Assembly (NCBI GenBank): GCA_004565275.1
Contig: SDOX01000021.1
Span: 532,230-596,229 of the forward strand
DNA: 64,000 nt
Direction: 5' to 3'
DNA from: Nannochloropsis salina CCMP1776
Lineage: Eukaryota > Sar > Eustigmatophyceae > Eustigmatales > Monodopsidaceae
Shown here: positions 10,259 to 19,774 of the stretch, piece after piece
Position numbering within the stretch: the first letter of the stretch is position 1
How the letters are laid out: the number at the start of each line of letters is the position of its first letter
The notes under the pieces: generated by a model
What the model saw: only the letters and a program-made list of their open reading frames with translations
What the model was told of the DNA's origin: nothing
The model's database searches: none
Translations under genes and position numbers: made by a program

Positions 10259-11268
10259 AAAAACGTGGTTTCCGGATGGCTGGAAAAGATAAAGTCACGG
10301 TTGACAGTGCTGGCCCTCATCCAGGTCCCATCCGATTACTCAAAATTGCATGCACGGTAAAATTTTAGAAGTGGACAATTTTGAGAGTATCGTGAAGTCC
10401 ACCTCGTGCGTTGAGGCGCCGGGACGACGACGTCCGAAAGATCTTCCCGGGGAAAGTACCCGGGTCCAAGCCAAACAGGTGAAACACCATCGGCCAAGCA
10501 TTTCTCGTGTGACTAACCTAATATGAAAGGGAACGTTTGCAGTCTAGAAGCACCGGAGTCGTTTGTCGCGGTCTTCAAAGAGCCGCGTGATGCCTTTTCC
10601 GAAGGAAATCACAACGGGTCTTTCCCTCAATCCTGACACCTTACCACTTTCCCTGGGAGGAAATGGGAGCCATCGTCGTGCGACCAAAAATCGTGTGAGA
10701 GCATCATCATGTGCAAGACCGTAAAGTGCTTACATACGGGAAAGGAAAAAAAGCCGTAATAGGCGTGGTGTGCTATGGTTGCCATCTTTGTCATCGCGAG
10801 CCCCCCTCTCTCTCGCTCGAGCCCCTGGCCGGGGTTGTTGAGTTCTTTAATCATGTACTCCGAGGCTGTCATCCATCAAAAAACGCCGGCCAAAAAAGAA
10901 TAGCCGGTTTTAAATGTCAGCCATATCGATTAGGTAGACGAACGTGGCAGATATGGCACAATTGATTTCCGTGTGGGGCGCTGTGTTGAGTTCAGCCGAG
11001 GCTCCCTCCACACGGCTTGCCAGCTCTTCCAGCGAGGAGAGGTGTTGTTCCCCACGCACGAGATGAATGGCTTCAAATGCTCAATCACTGCAATGTAAAT
11101 TCGTTTTTGTTCAAAATCTGATGAATAAACATACACTTGATTTACTGCCAGTTATGTCATCCAAAAATGCCCAAGGTTGACAACGCAGATCGTTTTAACC
11201 TCCCCACGCCTGCAGAAAATCGTTTTCCAATGATTTCATTGTTCATTTCTTTACTTTGACAGGAAGAT
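10259..11268. other. Divergent intergenic region, PIP kinase/SppA
   Basis: No recognisable coding sequence. It holds short GC palindromes (CCCGGG at two places near 10446-10465 and GACGTC near 10428). An AG acceptor (TTTGACAG) just before 11269 suggests that the SppA transcript has an upstream noncoding or short coding exon somewhere here, which I could not identify. Confidence 0.35.
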
Positions 11269-12605
11269 ATGGCCTTGTCGTGGTGGCATAAAGCGAAAGG
11301 TGTGGTTTTCCCAAAAGCAAGTCCAATTGTCAATGCCGTGTATCTGCAAGGCATAATCGCCGCCAGGGCCGGGCCCCGCGGGGTGTCCTTTGCTGCCCTA
11401 GAAAACCATTTGGGTACGTTAAAATTTTGCTTTGTTCAACCACTTTGCTCAACTATTTTTCCTTTTCGACGATGAAGCGCCCTTGGAATGTGATGGGAGA
11501 CATCGAGGAATAAAGATGAGAAATATCGACGACTTATCGGCACCGGCGGCGCTTTTTTTAAACCCCCGCAGAAGCAGCGTTCAAGGGCGTAGGAGTCCAC
11601 ACTCCGGACGCCGTCGCTCTAGTAGTCAACTCGCCGGGGGGCAGTCCAGTGCAGAGCAATTTGATCGGACACAAAATTCAAACATTGCATGAGAAGTATA
11701 AGGTTCCCGTTTGGGCCTTCGCCGAGGTGAAGTGGGTTGGAGGGAGAGAGGCAGGCAGGGATACCCGAAAGCTAGTAGACCTCTTCCTCACCGAATGCCC
11801 TCCATCGCGTGTACATACTCGATTGCCATTTTCCCGCAGGACGTGGCCGCGAGTGGGGGCTACTGGCTGCTTGCCGCCGGGCAGGAGGTCTACGCGGACA
11901 AGGCCAGCATCGTGGGCTCTGTCGGCGTTGTCTCTGGGGGCTTCGGCCTGCACAAGCTTCTGGAACACCACGGGATAGAGCGACGGCTGCACACGGCGGG
12001 GACGTCCAAGGCACGCCTGGACCCTTTCCTCCCGGCCCGACCGGAGGACGTTGCGCACATGAGAGACACGTTGGCCGAGATCCACGAGGCGAGGAAGGGG
12101 GGGAGGAAGGGAAGGGGGGGGGAAGAGAGGGGAAAGCGAGGGAAAAGAGGGATTGCGGCATATGACAGTGGCTCAAAGCAGGCAAGCACTACCCTTTGTT
12201 TCGTTCAAGGGTCTGTGCGGCAGGTACGACGGCTCTCAACCCTCCTCCCCACTCTCGGACATGCAGGTCTTCAAAGCGCACGTCAGAGCCCGACGGGGGG
12301 CGAAGATCTCAGGGCACGAGAGCACTATTTTCAGCGGGGACTTCTTCACCGGGGCGCGAGGGGTAGAGCTGGGCCTGGTGGACGCAATCGGCTCCCTCCA
12401 GTCCGTGGCCAAGGAGAAGCTGGGCGAGAGAGTGCGCATCAATTACCTGAACGCCCGGCCCCGCTTCCCTTTCCTCCAAGGCCTCGGCACAGGGACTGGG
12501 GATGGAAGCCAAATGTCGTGGTCGGCCCATCTGGCGGATGCAATTTTGGAAAGCGCGGAGGAGCGGATAGAGGAACGCCTTTGGCGGAGCCGCGTGGGGC
12601 TCTGA
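11269..12605 (+). CDS. SppA/SohB-type signal peptide peptidase (family S49), four exons
   Basis: Bacterial-type Ser/Lys membrane-associated peptidase that cleaves signal peptides or membrane protein fragments. Exons 11269-11413, 11572-11726, 11840-12088 and 12267-12605 join in consistent phase to 295 residues. Motifs: VNSPGGSPVQS (oxyanion region), DVAASGGYWLLAAGQEVYAD with nucleophile Ser about residue 105, ASIVGSVGV, and TAGTSKARLDPF with general-base Lys about residue 157. The 52-residue spacing equals that of Bacillus SppA. The C-terminal GARGVELGLVDAIG is also standard. The third intron begins GC rather than GT; an in-frame GTACGA donor at 12220 is an alternative that would insert about 44 low-complexity residues. 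No targeting peptide is apparent on the visible first exon, and an exon further upstream is possible. Confidence 0.85.
12097..12140 (+). repeat. G-rich purine tract inside SppA intron 3
   Basis: Four or more runs of three to nine G separated by one to five bases, all purines, starting about 8 bases after the putative GC donor. The pattern satisfies the usual G-quadruplex consensus on the transcribed (sense) strand. Confidence 0.6.
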
Positions 12606-12927
12606 GGAAAAAGGCAGGCGTGGGACAGAACAGGTTTTCAACGGATAGGATGTAGACTGCGGTCGCTGCGCTCTTAGGATGATGTTCCTTGTGGGCACAA
12701 AAACGCAAATAAGCTCGCAAAATTACAGCCTCGGCCTCGCACGGCGCACTTCCCTCCAAGATATATTCATTTGTAACTCCCCGTGTTGCCTCAACGCGGA
12801 CGAGAAACGTCTATCGTACATACATGTTTCACCTCCTCCACTTCTTAGCAAGTCTCACATCGGACTCGCCCCTCCTTATAAAATTACTGGGACTTTCTCA
12901 GCCTTTCTGTGCCCTTCTTGTCTTGAC
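12606..12927. other. Convergent 3' region, SppA/sterol desaturase
   Basis: Between two stop codons on opposite strands. No coding signal beyond short shadows. Confidence 0.4.
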
Positions 12928-14308
12928 TCAATCCATCTTCCCTCTCCCTGATTTCCCTGTCGTTCGCACTCCCGAGCTCGGGACAACCCCTGGGCTGAGA
13001 ACCGCTTTCGCCGCCCGTGGCTCTGGCACCCGCAAGGTGCCAAACATCCAATCGGCAAATATGAAAAACTGTCCGAAGTTGTAGTGGTAGTGCGTGTGGT
13101 GCATGGTGTGATATTTGCTGCCCATGACCGGCTCGGTGTTCCCGTCCATGGCGTCGTGGATGTTAGTGGCCCACACGGCCGTGAAGAAAACCATGGCCAC
13201 GTGCGTCAGGTAGTGGCAGGGGACGAGGAAGAGGCAGATCACATAGGGAGAGGCTTGAAGAATCCCGTCTATGGGGTTGAATGCCACAGAGGCCCACGGC
13301 GAGAGGGTGCTGGGCTTGTTGTACTTGTGATGCAGGCCGTGGATGTACTTGTAGAGCACCTTGTTCTCGTGCAGCGTCCGATGCATCCAGTACACCCCCA
13401 CCTCCACCATCGCCAGGTAAAGAAGGGTGAAAGCCAGGTAGTACGGCCACCCCCCGATCTCCTCCACGTAGTAGTAGCACTGAGTCCACCCGCTCTCCAC
13501 CAGCCACTCGGCCAGAACGGGGAGGGCTGCGTACAGGAACATGGACGTCTGCGCCAGTTGGATCTGATCCTTGATAGTCGCTGCGCTGGGTTTCTCAAAG
13601 CCTTGCTGCGTGAAGAAGTAGTCTCCGTGCCACTGGTAGACGTAGGTATGCCAGAGCCCCGCAGTCAGGTAATAAAGCACGGAGCCTGCCACTAGGTCCC
13701 GCACGTAAGTAAGGAAGTAATGCGCCCCCGCGGGCCCCAGCCGTGCCATCACGTCAGCCTTCACGGCGTCGCTGAACAGAAAGGCATTGACCCAGTCGTT
13801 AAATGCACAGAACGGATTGTCGATGCAGTGAGGGTTGACGAGCCGGTCGCTCCCTGTGAGGGTCTTCAACAGGAGGGACAGCTTCTCAGGGAAATATGCC
13901 GAAGGAGACGCCGCGGCCGTCGTAAATATCAGTGAAAGTGTCAACACTATTCCTATTTTGCTGGATGGTACATAAGGAATGGTGAATGCAGTGACAGGGT
14001 TCCTCGAGACATATTATGAAGAGAGACACCAACGGGCAGAAAAAGAGAGAGTTGTCCGAGAGCGCAAGCTCTCCAATTATCTGCATCTCTCTGAGTAGAA
14101 ACAATTCGAAGAAGCAAACATACATCAAATCTGTGGGAGTGGCAGTGTAAATACCTGTTCCGAAAGACTTGAAAGTAGGCCGCCATGTGAGAAGAAACGG
14201 AAGCGAGTCAGGCGACGAGCGAGGAAAATTTGAAGACGAGGTCGACGAACTGCGATTCCGGGTGTGCGCCTGCATATGCAAGAGGGTGTCGGGAGGAATG
14301 AGTCTCAT
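12928..14308 (-). CDS. Delta7-sterol C5-desaturase (ERG3/SC5D/STE1 family)
   Basis: ER di-iron oxidase that introduces the C5 double bond in sterols. The three histidine boxes are present: HRTLH, HGLHHKYN and HTMHHTHYHYNFG. They sit in a plant-like context (TLSPWASVAFNPIDGILQA, TNIHDAMDGN, DWMFGTLRVPEP). At least three hydrophobic segments precede the boxes. The main exon (13946-12928) lacks an ATG at its 5' end. I add exon 14308-14155, starting MRLIPPDTLLHM, whose donor GGAACAG/GTATTT matches the acceptor AATAG at 13947 in phase 1, giving 390 residues. The tail after VPEP is unconserved. The family call is secure; substrate specificity is inferred from plant STE1-like similarity, and exon 1 is moderately supported. 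The start lies only 170 bases from the divergent PYROXD1 gene. Confidence 0.85.
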
Positions 14309-14478
14309 GGGTGGTAGAGTACAGATGGTCGTGGAAATGGAAAGAAGAATAGCCAAACGAGACGTGTTTTGGGGCCACGGCCGTCTCGCCTCGACTCGCC
14401 GGGTATCATAGGATAACGAAACCTAGTCACGCACCCCGAGGTCTTCTTTAACGCGCGTCGCGCTTATTAACCATTACC

Positions 14479-16356
14479 ATGTGTACGCAGGCTGAGTTTG
14501 GGCTATTACTTAAGATAGCAATGACCAGCGAGACTTCATGCAAGGGTCCCGGCGAACCTAATTATTGCAAGCAGTATGTAATTGTAGGAGGAGGCATCGC
14601 AGGTTGTACAGCAGCAGAGGATTTGCTTGAAATCGTCTCCCCGGAGGAAGTAAAGGTGACCTTGATCACAGCCACCCCGATCATCAAGCACGTGGGCAAG
14701 GTGGTGCAAGTTACGAGAAAGCTGGAGGACATGGAGGTCGTACAACGGGATGCAAATGCATTCGGAGAGGAGCATGCTAATTTGCGGATAGTACAGGCGA
14801 ACGTCAAGTCTGTGGACGTGCACAACCACAGAATAGAATGCGAGAATGATAGATTTCTTCCCTTCGACCGATGTCTTATTTGCACGGGCGCAACACCGAA
14901 GATTGTGTCGGAGCATCCACACGTTGTGGGCATTCGTGACACAGAAAGCGTGAAGGACGTGGCCACGCGCTTAAAAAACGCCCGACGCGTGCTGGTTCTA
15001 GGTAATGGTGGCATTGCTCTCGAATTTGTACATGAAGTGACGTCATGTGAGCTTATTTGGGCTGTGAAGGATGCGTATGTTGGAAACACCTTTTTTGACC
15101 ACACGGCATCCGGACTTGTGCTGCCAGAGCTTGAGTCAAGGCGGCCGGTGCACATTGTGGACAATCTTGCGGTTAAAAATCGTGGCTGGGAAGACCGTTG
15201 TGATGATCCTGAAGCATACGGCGACGAAAGAGTTGGGAAGGGTATACCATCGAGCAATGGCAGTCAAGCAAAGTGCAGCGAGCATCAGCCGGTAGGCAAG
15301 AAGCGTCCTTTGCCGGTGGCGGCGGGTCAAGCCCGACACCTTCCCGCAAACAGGCAGGGTCCTCTCGGTGGATCCTTGGGGCCGCATTGGACAGCAGACC
15401 TATCCGCTTCTTTGTCCTCCAGTGCCGCAGAAAAGAAGGCGGATTCAAATGTCACAAACCCCAAACCGCTCACCATTCTCTTCCACGCTGAGCTCGAGGA
15501 GCTGTACGAGGCAACCGGAAATCCCTCCACAAGTTCGGAAATCAGTGGCCAGTATGAATGGCCGCTATACGTGCGCTTGACGACTGGACATATCTGGGGC
15601 TGTGACTTTCTGGTCTCTGCTACTGGCGTCGTGCCCTCCGTGGATTTCCTGGGCCCGGAGTTTGCGCGCGGAGAGGACGGCGGCGTGGTTGTGAATGACC
15701 GCATGCAAACGACTGCAAGCCCCGATGTATATGCTGCCGGAGACTGCTGCTCCATGACATGGCCAACGTCTGAAGTGTGGTTCCAAATGCGGCTGTGGAG
15801 TCAGGCGCGTGCGATGGCTCGTTACGCGGCTCGGTGCATGTCCGACCAGGTGGACGATCTGGGAGCGGGTTTCGCTTTCGAGTTGTTCGCGCACATGACG
15901 CGTTTTTTTGGGTTTCCTGTCGCGCTGCTTGGCTGCTTCAATGCGCAACTCCTACCGGATGCGGAGCAACGACGACTGATCAGGGAGGTAGAGGTCGCGT
16001 TCCCGGGAAAAGCTACGCAACAGGAGGCGGTAGGCGAGGGTCAGGCATGTTCCCCGAATGTGCAGCTCTCTGCCCATACCAGGCGCAAAGATGGATCAAA
16101 TGCGCTCCAACGCGAAGAGAATGGAACGACCGATAGATTGCAAGACCATGTCGAAATTCTCACACGCCTCACCCCGGGGAAGGAATACGTAAAGGTTGTG
16201 GTGGTGGGCGGGCGGGTCAAAGGGGCGATGTGTGTCGGGGAGAGCACGGAATCGGCAGAGACTTTTGAGAACCTCATCTTAAATGAGCTGGATGTCAGCG
16301 CATTTGGAGTAGACTTATTGAATCCTGACGTGGACATCGATGATTTCTTCGACTAA
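14479..16356 (+). CDS. PYROXD1: PYROXD1-like pyridine nucleotide-disulfide oxidoreductase
   Basis: FAD/NAD(P)-dependent oxidoreductase, 625 residues in one exon. It follows animal PYROXD1 from end to end: VIVGGGIAGCTAAEDL (FAD dinucleotide fold), TATPIIKHV, CLICTGATPKI, VVGIRDTESV, VLVLGNGGIALEFVHE (second dinucleotide fold), LIWAVKDAYVGNTFFD, GCDFLVSATGVVPSVDFLG, DVYAAGDCCSMTW, MRLWSQARAM and the C-terminal ETFENLILNELDVSAFGVDLLNPDVDIDDFFD end. In animals PYROXD1 protects the RTCB tRNA ligase from oxidation. There is no redox-active CxxxxC disulfide, as in PYROXD1. Variable inserts lie at about residues 240-320 and 520-560. The start ATG at 14479 is the first in frame; a second lies at 14521. 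AATAAA at 16390-16395 is a good polyadenylation candidate. Confidence 0.93.
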   Translation: MCTQAEFGLLLKIAMTSETSCKGPGEPNYCKQYVIVGGGIAGCTAAEDLLEIVSPEEVKVTLITATPIIKHVGKVVQVTRKLEDMEVVQRDANAFGEEHANLRIVQANVKSVDVHNHRIECENDRFLPFDRCLICTGATPKIVSEHPHVVGIRDTESVKDVATRLKNARRVLVLGNGGIALEFVHEVTSCELIWAVKDAYVGNTFFDHTASGLVLPELESRRPVHIVDNLAVKNRGWEDRCDDPEAYGDERVGKGIPSSNGSQAKCSEHQPVGKKRPLPVAAGQARHLPANRQGPLGGSLGPHWTADLSASLSSSAAEKKADSNVTNPKPLTILFHAELEELYEATGNPSTSSEISGQYEWPLYVRLTTGHIWGCDFLVSATGVVPSVDFLGPEFARGEDGGVVVNDRMQTTASPDVYAAGDCCSMTWPTSEVWFQMRLWSQARAMARYAARCMSDQVDDLGAGFAFELFAHMTRFFGFPVALLGCFNAQLLPDAEQRRLIREVEVAFPGKATQQEAVGEGQACSPNVQLSAHTRRKDGSNALQREENGTTDRLQDHVEILTRLTPGKEYVKVVVVGGRVKGAMCVGESTESAETFENLILNELDVSAFGVDLLNPDVDIDDFFD

Positions 16357-16389
16357 AGCGACGTATCCGTTTTGATTTAAAGCATCAAA

Positions 16390-16395
16390 AATAAA
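16390..16395 (+). other. Candidate poly(A) signal AATAAA of PYROXD1 gene
   Basis: A perfect AATAAA 34 bases beyond the stop codon. Confidence 0.45.
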
Positions 16396-16456
16396 GTTTC
16401 TCGAGGGACGAGAGTGGGGTAGTATTACCTCTGCACATAATTGTACTTTAGTTGGA

Positions 16457-19400
16457 TTATTTATTGCAAACCTGGTCTGCATTATTTCGCGCCTGGACGC
16501 CATTTGTGTGTGAAAAATGCTGCTCGGCTCCATTTATTATGACATCGTCTCGCCGTCTATCACACTGTTCGAGCTCATCATCAGTCCTCCCTACCAACTC
16601 CGCTGGTCTTGCCGACACGGTGGTTGCAGGCATACGCGTAAGAGCCCATTGCATGGCCCATATACTTAGGGGGCGCATGTACCCTAACGAACGAAAGTGA
16701 CCTTTATGATTCCAGGCCTCAGGTGTGGCAAACCAATATCCGAACCTCTTCCATCCTGCTTCGTACAAGCCACGCGCCGTCTCAAAGGCCGCGTGACGCA
16801 GGAAGTCTGCCTCTTCCTGTAAGGCCCTCCCCCGCCCCTCAGGATGTTCTGCTGCCTCCGACGCCGCCAGCGCGGCTTCTTGAAGCATAGCGGCCGCGAC
16901 GGAGTAGGTCGTGCCGGTCCACACCTCCTGGGACTGCATACATGTGTCGTCCACCTGCCCGTCCGGGCGCATGCCATTGACCGCCCCCGAACACCCATCC
17001 GCGAACTGCTGGACATTATATTTGAAGACTGTGGTCAGGCTTGACCGGGCCTGGGCCCCTTTCGCCACCGGCGTCAGACCACAAGCCCGTGCATACCATT
17101 GCCCCGCCATTTGGTCGGCCATGATCGAGTCCTGGTGCGGGCTCCCACTGTTGTCGTAGTCGAAATAAGTGCCGTTCCAGAGATGACCAGCGTAGGCTTC
17201 TCGGGCCTGTGCGGCTAAGGCCTGGTAATGCGCCACGACAGCCTGAGCATCTGACCCGCCGTTCGTCGCGGTCACGGCTTCTCCCAAAGCCGCCATTGCG
17301 GTCAGTGCTGCCACCCATAAACCGCCAGTGTAGGCACTCGGACCCTTCACGGTCCAGATATCGTACGTTTGGTCGGGAAAGCCAGAATTTTCGATCAGGC
17401 CGTCCCCGTCCCGGTCAAAGGCCGTCAAGGCCGCCTCCATCACATGCTGCAAGACTGGCCACACAGCCCGGGCGAAGGGAGCGGACTCAGTGGCCATGTA
17501 GTCCCGATACGCTTGAAGGACAAGTTTGGGGCCCAGATCTTTCCATCTGTTCACATCTTGGAGATTATAAGCGTTCACCTCTCCCCAAGGCACCCCAGAG
17601 GGGCAGCCAAGGTCGTGCGGCACGGCGCCTGCGACCTTGCGAGGCCGCATTTCTCCCCTTGCGAGGAGTCGACGCATTCCTAGGTCCTGCCCCATAACCG
17701 CCGCCGCCACGTCTCGTTGCACCGAGAGTTCCAGCATGGGCCAAAGCATGGTCAAGGCAAACGAGGCGTAAAAATGCACGTCGTAGGTGTTGTACATCAG
17801 ATATTCGTGCCCTTCCACGTATAAGAACTGGCCCACCATGCGCTGCTCCCCGTGGCAGGACTGAAACGTGCGGTTGTTCTCCACACTGGAAGCCCCACCT
17901 GCTCTTCTTCTGGCATCCTGCTCCCTGTTTCCTCTCCAGACATCACCTTCTTGGTCTGGGCGGCGATCCCTCCCAGCCTCCCGCCCCTCCCCCCCTTCCT
18001 CCTCGCCATCGCTCTCGTGCGCCCTTCCCGCCCGACTTTCGGTCCAGACCGTCCCCCCGTCCGTCAAGAAATACAATTCGTTGAAGAGCATGTGCTTGTA
18101 AAAGGCTGGCAGCGAGGGATCCTCCAATACAGGGCGCTGCCAGGCTTCGATCTCCTCCTCCCAGAGCGGGTAGTATCGTAGGGCGTGGCTGGCGATGAGG
18201 CCTGCGGTCAACCCTCCCTCCTTCCCGAAAAAGCGTGTGTAACGGCGGGGTAGGGCCAGACCGCTCCCAAACCTAACAATCGGCATATCCCAGGCAAGGG
18301 CGAAAGAAAGCCTCGCGACACCGTGCGGACCGAGAGAGACCGCTTGGCAGACCGCGGCAGCAATGGACTCCTTGGCTTTCGAGGGGCGGTGGTGCGGACG
18401 ACGGGGGCCCGCCTTCTTGGAATGTTGCGGCCGCCTGTGCTTGCCATTTCTGGCGTCGTGGTGGTGGTGGTGGTGGTGGTGGTGGTGGTGGTGGTAGCAA
18501 TGGTGGCGGCCGTCTTTATGGCCATCGCCTTGCCCCCCCCCCCGCCCGCCATTCCCGCGGCCCTCGCTTGGCCGCTCGAGAGCGCACTCCGAGGTCTCGA
18601 CAATGCGATCACTTCCACGCGTCCGTGTCGCCAACGTCTCAAGATGGTCCTGGTCGCCGTGCTGTTCCTCTGTCCCTCCTATTTCCCTGAGGCTACCGTC
18701 CTCCAGAAACTGCCGCCAGACCTCGGAGGCCTCCTTGCTCCCCGCCCCCCCGCTCGAGAAACGCGAGCAGAGGGAGACCCGGCTCCCGGACTGCGCGTCC
18801 GCCGCCACGGCGAATGTCAGGGCATCTTTGTCGCGTGCCCCCTCTTGCTGGTGGTGCAAATGAACTCCCACGACTACCCCTTCTTCCGCCTCCTCGGTCG
18901 TTCCCGCCTCCTGCTCCCCCCCTCGGGGGGAGCTGTCCTGGCGATGCACGCTGAAACGCCGGTTGAAGTGACCCCCAGCCCCGTCGCTCGCTGTACCGAG
19001 ACCGTTCTGGAAGCTGAACATGATGCTGACGTCTGCGGCGGAGGCCCCCAGGTTCTCCACCGTCCATTCGAAGACGCAGACAGGCAGAGAGGAGTCCTGG
19101 TAGTCGTGTGGGAGGACCGGGGAGACCTGTCGACAGGTCAGACGGACCAAGGGAACCGCCTCCTCGTACACAGTCCAGGCCCGAGGGAATAAGGCGTGGT
19201 ACGTGCCCACACGGGGATCCATCCCCCAGCGCCAGGCCCGCAAGCCGTCAGTCTCCCGACCGTCGCCCACGGCCAGGACTTGAGCCACAGGCGCCTGCCC
19301 TTTGCGCAGCACTCGGACTGAAAATTGATTGGCAGCCACCACTTTGTGCCGGTATTTTCCTGGATTCAAGTTCCATCGTCGAAACTCGCCACGGAAGCCA

Positions 19401-19774
19401 CGGCCGATGCAGCCCCCGCCCAGTCCGCCCAAGGGAACGCCCGCGTAAGGGCCCGGGATTGGTGGCTGTAACAGGAGGCCGTTCAAGTCGAATATAGGGT
19501 CGCGGTTTTCTCGTCGCTCGCCGCTTACGTATTGCCCCATGCGCCAAGCCAACGGCAGCAGGCTAAGTGACTCCTTGAGGCCAGGCATTGCGGCTTTGAA
19601 ATGCCGAGGATCGGGCAGGTCGTCGAACGCCCGCCGCCAGCAATAAAGCGGTGGCGGTACGGGCGGAGGGCGAGCATGAGGGTGTTTCGCAGGCGTCGCC
19701 ACTGAGGCAGTAGAGGGAGGAGAACACGAGGTACTCACTGAGGAACACATCGACGTGTGTTCCTGCTTCGTCAT
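16457..19774 (-). CDS. GBA2: Non-lysosomal glucosylceramidase, GBA2 type (GH116)
   Basis: Beta-glucosidase that removes glucose from glucosylceramide; membrane-associated in animals and plants. 1105 residues, one exon. The N-terminal beta-sandwich domain shows GVPLGGLGGGCIGRGFRGEFRRW and the sequence before it is Ser/Pro-rich. The catalytic (alpha/alpha)6 domain has the nucleophile in GGTVWTES (Glu about residue 579) and the acid/base in DSIMADQMAGQWY (Asp about residue 887). It also shows NVQQFADGCSGAVNGM, QSQEVWTGTTYSVAA and an RSLGYMRPLSIWAMQW end. Human GBA2 has only 150 residues between the two catalytic acids; here there are about 308, partly a charged insert (about 580-640). A second insert before the catalytic domain contains twelve consecutive His. 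The last two codons plus the stop form an AATAAATAA. Confidence 0.93.
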   Translation of the reverse strand: MTKQEHTSMCSSVSTSCSPPSTASVATPAKHPHARPPPVPPPLYCWRRAFDDLPDPRHFKAAMPGLKESLSLLPLAWRMGQYVSGERRENRDPIFDLNGLLLQPPIPGPYAGVPLGGLGGGCIGRGFRGEFRRWNLNPGKYRHKVVAANQFSVRVLRKGQAPVAQVLAVGDGRETDGLRAWRWGMDPRVGTYHALFPRAWTVYEEAVPLVRLTCRQVSPVLPHDYQDSSLPVCVFEWTVENLGASAADVSIMFSFQNGLGTASDGAGGHFNRRFSVHRQDSSPRGGEQEAGTTEEAEEGVVVGVHLHHQQEGARDKDALTFAVAADAQSGSRVSLCSRFSSGGAGSKEASEVWRQFLEDGSLREIGGTEEQHGDQDHLETLATRTRGSDRIVETSECALERPSEGRGNGGRGGGQGDGHKDGRHHCYHHHHHHHHHHHHDARNGKHRRPQHSKKAGPRRPHHRPSKAKESIAAAVCQAVSLGPHGVARLSFALAWDMPIVRFGSGLALPRRYTRFFGKEGGLTAGLIASHALRYYPLWEEEIEAWQRPVLEDPSLPAFYKHMLFNELYFLTDGGTVWTESRAGRAHESDGEEEGGEGREAGRDRRPDQEGDVWRGNREQDARRRAGGASSVENNRTFQSCHGEQRMVGQFLYVEGHEYLMYNTYDVHFYASFALTMLWPMLELSVQRDVAAAVMGQDLGMRRLLARGEMRPRKVAGAVPHDLGCPSGVPWGEVNAYNLQDVNRWKDLGPKLVLQAYRDYMATESAPFARAVWPVLQHVMEAALTAFDRDGDGLIENSGFPDQTYDIWTVKGPSAYTGGLWVAALTAMAALGEAVTATNGGSDAQAVVAHYQALAAQAREAYAGHLWNGTYFDYDNSGSPHQDSIMADQMAGQWYARACGLTPVAKGAQARSSLTTVFKYNVQQFADGCSGAVNGMRPDGQVDDTCMQSQEVWTGTTYSVAAAMLQEAALAASEAAEHPEGRGRALQEEADFLRHAAFETARGLYEAGWKRFGYWFATPEAWNHKGHFRSLGYMRPLSIWAMQWALTRMPATTVSARPAELVGRTDDELEQCDRRRDDVIINGAEQHFSHTNGVQARNNADQVCNK
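16460..16465 (-). other. AATAAA overlapping the GBA2 stop region
   Basis: The codons AAT AAA for the final Asn-Lys are themselves a polyadenylation hexamer immediately before the TAA stop. Whether it is used is unknown. Confidence 0.3.
18458..18495 (-). repeat. CAC trinucleotide repeat encoding poly-His
   Basis: About twelve uninterrupted CAC units on the coding strand (GTG on the plus strand), translated as twelve His within the GBA2 insert. Confidence 0.9.

Noticed and set aside
18323-19192. Plus-strand frame with a run of Val opposite the poly-His tract
   Set aside because: The GTG run is simply the complement of the CAC repeat in GBA2; the frame is a shadow.
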